The notes below the pieces were generated by a model that saw only the letters and a list, made by a program, of their open reading frames with translations, was not told the DNA's origin and did no database searches. A stretch of DNA of 64,000 nucleotides from Trichomonas vaginalis G3 (Eukaryota > Parabasalia > Trichomonadida > Trichomonadidae), in contig NC_067208.1 in NCBI RefSeq assembly GCF_026262505.1, forward strand, positions 930,001 to 994,000, given 5' to 3'. Shown here one piece after another: positions 57,805-64,000 of this stretch; the first letter of the stretch is position 1; each line of letters begins with the position of its first letter. The translations under genes and the position numbers were made by a program.

Positions 57805-58047
57805 ATGGGTTTCTTCAGTAAGATAGGAAACTTCTTTCGAAATGTTGGAAGAGGTATATGGAATGGAATAAAATCTGTCGGAAGAGGAATTTGGAACGGA
57901 GTCAAAAATATTGGTAAAAGGGTAGGTCAGTTCGTTGGTATTATACCTAAAGACCCTGAACCAGAAGAACAAGCTCCTGTTATACAACAGCCTGAACCTG
58001 CACCACAGTCTAGTTGGCAACCAAATCCAACACCTCAACCGTATTAA
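57805..58047 (+). CDS. Element C: amphipathic protein with Pro-rich tail, 80 aa
   Basis: Begins MGFFSKIGNFFRNVGRGIWN with a tandem repeat (GRGIWNGIKSVGRGIWNGVKN). This amphipathic Trp/Lys/Gly helix resembles those of the two MAAGFFKK proteins of A. A Pro/Gln-rich tail follows (PEPEEQAPVIQQPEPAPQ). Probably a membrane-active minor capsid component. Confidence 0.55.
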   Translation: MGFFSKIGNFFRNVGRGIWNGIKSVGRGIWNGVKNIGKRVGQFVGIIPKDPEPEEQAPVIQQPEPAPQSSWQPNPTPQPY

Positions 58048-58051
58048 AAAA

Positions 58052-58900
58052 TTATATTTTTACCGTTCGATAGTAGTTGTATATGAAACTAAGTTCTAAG
58101 TAAAACGCATGGTATAATGGAATTATTCTTTTTCTTCCATCTGTAGTAAACCATACTTGAAAGTCTGAAATACTTCCACTTGGTGGTTCGTATAACTTTG
58201 TAGGTTTTTCGTAAAAGTCATTTGCCAAGCATAAGAAAGAGTTTTGGGCGCCAGAAAATGAAGCATGAACAATAATAGCAGCTGGGTCGAAAACATCTTT
58301 AAATAAATATGGTTCATCTCTTGCATATCGACTGTAAATATTTGCTAAAGGAAGTTTGACTTTCTGATTTAACATTCTTTGCAAATAATACCATGACATT
58401 GCAGTGAATTCTGTATATATTTGTTCGTCTTTCTTTGGATTGTCTTCGTAGATTTGAAATGACACTTGTGAATTTTGTTTGTCATATACAATTCTCACAT
58501 AAAGTGTGCTCTCGGTATTTGCATATTCATCAGCATATTTTGCATAACATGAATTTATTTTATCTTCTATATTTTTTAACGCAGTCTGTAGAGAAGATGA
58601 AAGGTCAACTTGTATTAGCTCAATTTCTTCCCACATTTTTCGTTTCCCTTCAGATATATAATCTATATGAAACCTTACAATAAATGGAAAACTTTTATCT
58701 TCTACAGACACAAACTTCATTCTACGAAAGCCAATAGCTTTTGTGACAGATGGGTCTCTTAGCCATCTTAATGGGTAGTCAAAACGATAGCCTTCATGCT
58801 TTACGGTCTCTGTCTCAAACTTTTGACCGACATTAGTAAAAAGTTCATCTAATGGTTTAGTTGTAGCAACTCTTGAATTTTCTTTTTCTATTGGAAGCAT
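58052..58900 (-). CDS. Element C: minor capsid-like protein, 282 aa
   Basis: Begins MLPIEKENSRVATTKPLDEL. It is a clear relative of 63116-63976: both have TKPLD, RFDYP.RWL, KAIGFRR, then ASFS..NSFLC...DFY, a YEPPS segment and DFQVWFTT, ending in a hydrophobic FYLELSFIYNY strand. A more distant relative is 22632-23513 of B. The conserved beta-rich ends suggest a structural protein. It overlaps nothing and is divergent from the fibre gene, 18 bases away. Confidence 0.6.
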   Translation of the reverse strand: MLPIEKENSRVATTKPLDELFTNVGQKFETETVKHEGYRFDYPLRWLRDPSVTKAIGFRRMKFVSVEDKSFPFIVRFHIDYISEGKRKMWEEIELIQVDLSSSLQTALKNIEDKINSCYAKYADEYANTESTLYVRIVYDKQNSQVSFQIYEDNPKKDEQIYTEFTAMSWYYLQRMLNQKVKLPLANIYSRYARDEPYLFKDVFDPAAIIVHASFSGAQNSFLCLANDFYEKPTKLYEPPSGSISDFQVWFTTDGRKRIIPLYHAFYLELSFIYNYYRTVKI

Positions 58901-58918
58901 ATTTTATCTAGAATAAAA
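58901..58918. promoter_or_regulatory. 18-bp bidirectional start region in C
   Basis: ATTTTATCTAGAATAAAA between the two start codons. It is nearly palindromic around TCTAGA, so each strand reads a TTTTAT box. Confidence 0.55.
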
Positions 58919-60208
58919 ATGTCAAATGAAACAGCGTCTATGAGAGAAATACAACACAACCGACAACTCATTATGCAAGCTCTAAATAAGAACACAACAA
59001 ACTTTTCAAACTATTCTAAGATATCTGAGTCATTGAAAGAAGGAAACTTAAAACTGACATTAAACCCAATGACAGATGAGTTTCTATTTCAAGACAACAA
59101 GAACCATACTGTTTGTATAAATCCAACAAAAAGAACTTTAAACGAGAAACCTATAGATGAACTTCTTTTGAAAGCAGATATTGACAACAAAGCTGACAAA
59201 GAGTATGTCATTGAAAAAGTTCAAGAAGAACATGACAGAGCAGATGCAACATATGCAACAAAAGAGGATGTTGAAAAGAAAGCTGACAAAGAGTATGTTG
59301 ACGATGAGTTAGCATATCTGGCTAGTGGGTTAGTGAAGAAGGCAGATAAGGAATATGTGGATGAAAAAGACAATGAAATTATAAAAAGGGTTGAATGGTA
59401 CCATGAACGGACATCGAAGATTTTAGAAGGTAAAGCCAATACAGGGTGGGTTTCAGGATGTTTAGACCTTAAAGCCGACAAAGAAACTGTAGATATGTTG
59501 ACACAAACGGTTTCAAGTCATACCAGAGGTTTAATGGAAGATGGACAACAGTTGAAAGAGCTTGAGAAAGGTGTTACAGAGTTAAGGAATACAAAAGCAG
59601 ACTCGACATGGATAGCTGGATATGTAGATGCAACAAAAGAACGTATTTTAGCATGGACAGAAGGAACATACCCACAAAAATATCATAGACATAGCATCTC
59701 TGACGTAAATGAACTTGAAGAAAAGTTATATAAAAAAGCAGACAAAACAGAGCTTCAAACATTAAAGACAGAAATACTTCAAACAGTATATCCTATAGGT
59801 TCTATTTATACGTCAATGAACTCTACCAGACCAGAAGTAGTACTTGGTCTCGGAACTTGGACTCAAATAGTCGACAGGTTTTTGTATTGTGCAAACTCTT
59901 CAAAGGAAACAGGTGGAAGTAAAACGATTTCAGGTGAAAATTTACCTGCACACAGTCACTACATAGATTTAAGTACATCTCAAGCAGGTTGGCATAAGCA
60001 TAGATATTGGGATTGGTCAGGAATGACAAAAGGTAAAGGATATGATGTTAAAGACGACGTTAAGTTTGCTATAAATTGTTACTGGGATGACACTCAGGGA
60101 GAAGGAAACCATACACATTTCGTTTCAGGATATACGCAAACAACGGGACAAAGTAAAGAATACATGCCACCTTACATGACAGTTTACGCATGGTATAGAA
60201 TTGCTTAG
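58919..60208 (+). CDS. Element C: fibre with collar tip, 429 aa
   Basis: An N-terminal attachment region of about 80 residues, then a shaft with repeated KADKEYV(D/I)E and KADSTWIAG motifs predicted to form a trimeric coiled coil. The tip has PIGSIYTSMNS, LGTWTQIVDRFLYC, SGENLPAHSHYID, GWHKHRYW, GNHTHFV and MPPYMTVYAWYR. His-x-His pairs again suggest metal ions along the tip, as in T4 gp37. Unlike the fibres of A and B this frame is complete. Its tip is clearly more diverged. Confidence 0.75.
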   Translation: MSNETASMREIQHNRQLIMQALNKNTTNFSNYSKISESLKEGNLKLTLNPMTDEFLFQDNKNHTVCINPTKRTLNEKPIDELLLKADIDNKADKEYVIEKVQEEHDRADATYATKEDVEKKADKEYVDDELAYLASGLVKKADKEYVDEKDNEIIKRVEWYHERTSKILEGKANTGWVSGCLDLKADKETVDMLTQTVSSHTRGLMEDGQQLKELEKGVTELRNTKADSTWIAGYVDATKERILAWTEGTYPQKYHRHSISDVNELEEKLYKKADKTELQTLKTEILQTVYPIGSIYTSMNSTRPEVVLGLGTWTQIVDRFLYCANSSKETGGSKTISGENLPAHSHYIDLSTSQAGWHKHRYWDWSGMTKGKGYDVKDDVKFAINCYWDDTQGEGNHTHFVSGYTQTTGQSKEYMPPYMTVYAWYRIA

Positions 60209-61160
60209 TCGTCATTTTCAACTTCTTTAGCATATTCGTCAGGAGTTGTCTTATATTTGTTAGGAACTGTCTTTGAAAGTATACCACCTTGAACTTTGAC
60301 AGTTTGAAACGAGGTCTGACAATAGTAGTTTTATCTTCTGCTTGCAGTCTGTACATTTTGCCATGTTTGCTAAAACTTCATAATATTCTCTTGTATACTT
60401 TCTTCTATTTTTACGAACACGAATGTGAGTACCTGTCGGGTTCCCATTGTTGTCATAGTCAATAGTATTTTCATATGGGTCGCGTTTAGGTATTTCTATT
60501 TTTACTTTGTCACCTTTCTTAAGTTTGAAGCCTGGCATTCTTTCTGTTTGTCTCTTTTGACTAAATTGTTAAATATAAAGTCTTTCTCTAAGTCGGGGTT
60601 GTTTTTCATTTCTTCGGGGGAGTGGTTTCCCAAACCTTTTTGTTTACGGCTATTGTAAATATTTAAAACTTGTCTCATCTTTGCCATGGAGAAGTGCCTA
60701 TATTTGTCGTCATATGACATTTCATCTACCTCACCACCTTGTGGTTGATTTAAGTCTCTTAAGATTTTTATACAACTGTCAATGACACCAAGAGCAGAAT
60801 GGTTTTGGTCGACAATGAAATATTGGTTTACATTTTTTGAACGCAGATAGTTTTTTACATCATCTGATTTGAAAGAACTTTCACAGTCAGATGTCAGTTT
60901 TGTTGGATGGTATTTGTCAACGAATATTGTCAAAGCAGTTTTCACATCTAAAATATTTTTGGACTGTAATGGTATGGCTTCACAGTATCTTGTGTTTTGA
61001 CCGACAAATATTAGCCAGTATGGTGGTCATCTTCTCTATACCTCGGAATGTTTTCCAAGATATCCATAAACCAAGCATTTGGTGTTGAACTAAAGATTTT
61101 TATCATGAGTGCTTTCTTTGTTGCCTTAGAAACATAGGGGTCCTTGTTTGGATTCGTCAT
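60205..61160 (-). pseudogene. Element C: RVE-family integrase, broken
   Basis: Minus-strand coding-like sequence starting MTNPNKDPYVSKATKKALMI. Core motifs are visible: LTSDCESSFKSDDVKNYL (second acidic), then QNHSALGVIDSCIKILRDLN (third). The C-terminal part has FKLKKGDKVKIEIPKRD and a chromo-like tail. It is related to the B integrase. Fossil with about three breaks. Confidence 0.65.
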
Positions 61161-61176
61161 TTTTACCCTATAAGAA
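61161..61176. promoter_or_regulatory. 16-bp bidirectional start region in C
   Basis: TTTTACCCTATAAGAA separates the integrase start (minus) from the next plus-strand gene start at 61177. Confidence 0.45.
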
Positions 61177-61576
61177 ATGGGTTTATTGGCGCATTAGCAG
61201 GAGTTGCATCCAGATTTTTGCCCGCAGTGGGAACAATAGCCAGAGGTGTATTTGGAGTTGGAAGGAAGATTTTGATACATTAGGTATACTTAAAGAGAAA
61301 GCACAACCTATTATACAAACTGTACAGAAAGGTTGGGATGTAGCACGAGATGCAAGCAAATCTTATTCCAAATCCTGAAACAAGAGGAAAAGTTCAAGGA
61401 TGGATGGACAATGTAGGAAGACAGCAGGAAACTATTATAACAAAGCAAATGACTACTATAACCAAGCAGGACACTATATGGACCAAGGTGAAAGATTCTT
61501 TAACAGAGGATATAACCATGCACAACAATGGGTAAACAATAACCAACCTCAACCGTCTCAAACGTGGGGAATGTAA
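61177..61576 (+). pseudogene. Element C: hydrophobic minor virion-type gene, broken
   Basis: Coding-like sequence with an Ala/Gly-rich hydrophobic start (GALAGVASRFLPAVGTIARG) and a Tyr/Asn/Gln-rich end (YNHAQQWVNNNQPQP). The layout recalls the B protein at 21879-22406. Fossil with a few breaks. Confidence 0.4.
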
Positions 61577-61595
61577 AGTTTTTTACTGAGATGAA

Positions 61596-61751
61596 ATGAA
61601 CAATACAGCATTGAGACAAATGGGTTCAAGATGGATTTGTCGGCTTCCAGCAGTTACACAACCACGTGTTTGTCAAGTTCTTCCTATACCTCAGGAAGTT
61701 TTAGACCGACTTAAAAAACCTAAACAACCAGTTGAAAACAAAACAAACTAA
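61596..61751 (+). CDS. Element C: small protein, 51 aa
   Basis: Begins MNNTALRQMGSRWICRLPAV and ends KKPKQPVENKTN. It has the leader TTTTTTACTGAGATGAA, repeated almost exactly before the next gene at 61769 (ATTTTACTGAGATGAA). Not recognised. Confidence 0.4.
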   Translation: MNNTALRQMGSRWICRLPAVTQPRVCQVLPIPQEVLDRLKKPKQPVENKTN

Positions 61752-61768
61752 AATTTTACTGAGATGAA

Positions 61769-62182
61769 ATGACCGAAGAAGTTGAAACGGTAGATTTGAC
61801 ACCACAAACAAAAAGTTCAGAACCATTGTCAAAACCTGTCAAAGAACTTACAGATGAAGAGAAAAATTCAATAATAGAAAGTGCCAGGTCTGGAAATACA
61901 AACCCTAACTACAAAGTCACTTTTCATAGAAATGGAACGGCAAGTATCTCAAAAAAGAAACAGACTCTCACAAATAAAATATTGAAGTCTGAAGGAGCTT
62001 TCGAGACAACAGATGGAAAAGTTTACTTCACTGACCAACAGTTCATTATAGAACATCTCATTGACTTAGAGTCGAAATATTCTAAACTTTACAACAAACA
62101 CAAAAAGTTGAAAGGAAAACAAAAACAAATGGCATATGATATTTATGAAGATGTTGACGACACAACTGTTCCTGCAGTGTGA
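61769..62182 (+). pseudogene. Element C: small basic protein of the KDGRV type, broken
   Basis: 137 codons beginning MTEEVETVDLTPQTKSSEP. The motif NYKVTFHRNGTASISKKKQTL has the same pattern as proteins at 40639 and 43189 in B. A helical Lys-rich end follows (LESKYSKLYNKHKKLKGKQKQM). Coding-like Glu/Pro/Lys-rich sequence also lies just downstream, as in the B homologue. Fossil. Confidence 0.45.
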
Positions 62183-62384
62183 GGTAAAGTCAGAGGAACC
62201 GAAAAGTGACGAAAAACCGATAGAAGAAGAGAAACCAAAACTGAAGATAAACCAAAACCAAAGTTTAGTTTCCAAACTAACCAAGTCAACCTTCATTAGC
62301 TGGTATGGGTTGGCGTCAAAGACTTCTGGTATCAGGCGGTTATGTAAAGTAAAGAAAACAGTATATTTTTATTTTTATTTGAAC

Positions 62385-62475
62385 TGTACGCTGAGTTTGT
62401 TGGAGAAGACCGTTGGGAAACTTGTTTGTTACAGATGAGAAATATGAAATGGCATACCATTTAAAACAAAATATT
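62385..62475 (+). pseudogene. Element C: short relic of the HNH gene
   Basis: Repeats the first 65 bases of the HNH gene (GTACGCTGAGTTTGTTGGAG onward) and then matches the last bases of the same gene (TGGCATACCATTT). It looks like an internally deleted extra copy placed just before the longer copy. Confidence 0.6.
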
Positions 62476-62506
62476 TTTAAAAAAACATTTTTTTATTTTA
62501 TTTGAA

Positions 62507-63090
62507 ATGTACGCTGAGTTTGTTGGAGCAGACCGTTGGGAAACTTGTTTGTTAGATGAGAAATATGAAATTCACTGTTGTGAGTCATTTGAAGTCAGAA
62601 ACAAAAAGACAAAAAGAGTTTTAAGCGAATGGGAGCAAAATGACGGATATGCTATGATGAGGATGGGTGGAAAAAACTATTTTAAACATGTTGTCATTGC
62701 AACTCATTTTATACCGAACCCTAACAATTTACCTTTGTAGACCATATAAACCGTATAAGAAACGACAATAGACTTGAAAACTTACGTTGGGTCACTTGTT
62801 CTGAAAACAATAAGAACAAAAGCAAATTTCGAGATATTGTATTCGAATTTGTCGACGAACTAGAAGATGAAACAATTGAAATTACAGACTATGGTAAGCA
62901 TACGTTTGAGTTTTACTACTATAGCGAAGAACAAGACTCTTTCTACTTTTATACCGGCGTAAACTATAGGAAATTACAAGTATGTTTTACTAAGGAAGGC
63001 TATGCTTATGTAAACACTAGAGATACAGATGGAAAACACGTTCGAATACTTCTTAACAAATTCAAGAAGCTATATGGCATACCATTTTAA
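62507..63090 (+). pseudogene. Element C: NUMOD4-HNH-type endonuclease, broken
   Basis: The N-terminal part has a NUMOD4-like pattern (YEIHCCESFEVRNKKTKRVL, then GYAMMRM..KNYFKHVVIATHFIPNP). The HNH part has DHINRIRNDNRLENLRWVT, the core signature of phage-type homing endonucleases. A C-terminal region of about 90 residues is not recognised. The leader is TTTTTTTATTTTATTTGAA. Fossil with about one break. Confidence 0.65.
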
Positions 63091-63115
63091 AACAGTATTT
63101 TTTTACATATATTAA

Positions 63116-63976
63116 ATGCTTCAGGTTGAAAAACAAAGAACAAAAGTAGCAGATACAAAACCGTTAGACTATATCTTTACAAATGCTGGTAGGACAATAT
63201 CAGATGAAGAAATTTCATCCCGAATATACAGGTTTGACTATCCAATTCGTTGGCTTCAAAGTCCTTCAGATGCAAAGGCAATAGGATTTAGAAGAGTTTT
63301 GTTTTCAAATAGAACTAACGCTTTTATGTTTGCAGTATATTTTCATGGTCAGTATAGAGGTTCTGATGGTCTAATAGACAAATTTGATGAAATGAGAATC
63401 TTTACAATTCGTTCAGACGAAAACCTTGAGAAAACTCTAAATGACTTTCAAACTCAAATGAACAAATATTATTGGGAATTTCAAGAAAAATACGACTCTT
63501 TACTAAATGGAACATACTATCTGAAACTAGAATATGACAAGATGAACTCCACCGTTTCATTTCAAAAGATTGAAATTAACCCTCCAAGAGATACAGAGTT
63601 TTTATTTTGGGAGGTAGACAAACGTTCTTGGGCACAATTTCTTCGGTTACTAAACCAGAACGAACCATTACCACCAGATGGTCCATTTAAATTTATACTT
63701 CCACCAGCAGATTTGACAGTTTATAGAAACGTGTTTGACCCTCAAAATGTCATGTGTCATGCAAGTTTCAGTTCAAGCAACAATAGTTTTCTTTGTATTG
63801 GTAAGGACTTTTATGACTTTGCTTCTAAATTCTACGAACCACCTAGTAACAGTTTCTCTGACTTTCAAGTTTGGTTCACAACAAATGGTGTGCAACATAT
63901 TATTCCATTGTACTATGACTTTTATCTCGAATTGTCTTTCATATATAACTACGGAAAAGTGCTGAAAAAGTATTGA
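63116..63976 (+). CDS. Element C: second minor capsid-like protein, 286 aa
   Basis: Begins MLQVEKQRTKVADTKPLDYI. Paralogue of 58052-58900 in the opposite orientation; shared motifs are RFDYPIRWLQSPSD, KAIGFRRV, ASFSSSNNSFLCIGKDFYDF, YEPPSNSFSDFQVWFTTNG and FYLELSFIYNY. The leader TTTTTTTACATATATTAA directly precedes the ATG. The sequence after it (ATAATGTTTAGG) resembles the edge of R2 modules in B. It looks whole. Confidence 0.6.
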   Translation: MLQVEKQRTKVADTKPLDYIFTNAGRTISDEEISSRIYRFDYPIRWLQSPSDAKAIGFRRVLFSNRTNAFMFAVYFHGQYRGSDGLIDKFDEMRIFTIRSDENLEKTLNDFQTQMNKYYWEFQEKYDSLLNGTYYLKLEYDKMNSTVSFQKIEINPPRDTEFLFWEVDKRSWAQFLRLLNQNEPLPPDGPFKFILPPADLTVYRNVFDPQNVMCHASFSSSNNSFLCIGKDFYDFASKFYEPPSNSFSDFQVWFTTNGVQHIIPLYYDFYLELSFIYNYGKVLKKY

Positions 63977-64000
63977 AAATAATGTTTAGGTGAAGAGGTG

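Larger units (their letters stand above)
56210..64000. mobile_element. Maverick/Polinton element C, right end beyond window
   Basis: Virus-like element whose left border I place near 56210, after the A run. The right terminal repeat is outside the window, so the border is provisional. Parts seen: Dam-type methyltransferase, small membrane protein, structural-type small proteins, two minor capsid-like genes in opposite orientation, collar-tip fibre, RVE integrase, hydrophobic minor protein, small basic proteins and an HNH nuclease. The capsid protein, ATPase and polymerase would be further right. At least five broken genes are visible, so it is treated as a fossil. Confidence 0.75.

Overview
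The window looks like an AT-rich nuclear segment of a trichomonad protist, and a Tritrichomonas-like genome is my best guess. The evidence is a set of host genes without visible introns, a TCA-type initiator a few bases before a start codon, a TKL kinase with a long helical tail, beta-helix surface proteins of the Pmp type, a MULE transposase, and Maverick (Polinton) elements. The exact species is inference.

Host part, left (1-12495). A MULE transposase runs off the left edge on the minus strand. It is followed by a helical protein of unknown function, a repeat-rich spacer, one intact beta-helix membrane protein, two decayed relatives of it on the other strand, and a 1059-residue TKL-family protein kinase. 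Host sequence returns at 54371-56209, where I see repeats and no convincing gene.

Virus-like part. Two Mavericks are nested. Element A spans 12496-54370. It starts and ends with AGTAGTAGG-type inverted repeats and is flanked by a perfect 6-bp target duplication (CTTGAT). Element B spans 21172-44140. It has 0.73-kb inverted repeats starting AGTTAGTATG and a 5-bp target duplication (GAAGT), and it lies inside a KilA-N gene of A. Without B, A would be about 18.9 kb; B is about 23.0 kb. The two arms of each element are almost identical, so both insertions look young, B being the younger. Both carry broken genes and are treated as fossils, with roughly seven broken genes each. A third element, C, begins near 56210 and runs off the right edge with at least five broken genes.

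Element logic. All three share a virion-and-replication layout: double-jelly-roll capsid protein, packaging ATPase, penton-like protein and small amphipathic or membrane proteins (A and B); a fibre with a phage-type collar tip rich in His-x-His (A, B and C); an RVE integrase (A, B and C); protein-primed DNA polymerase B with a conserved gene just upstream (A and B); a D5-like primase-helicase (A); KilA-N, MSV199-like and GIY-YIG genes (A and B); and a Dam-type methyltransferase and HNH nuclease (C). Neighbouring divergent genes often share a promoter space of only 16-25 bp.

The least explained signals are these: (1) GC-rich double hairpins scattered through A and B, often in frame inside genes; (2) several families of intergenic repeats shared between elements, including an evenly spaced GAGGTCA array; (3) a tRNA-like sequence in B with A box, B box and a T-run; (4) the conserved gene upstream of polB, a candidate terminal protein. 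All family names come from reading motifs, not from searches.
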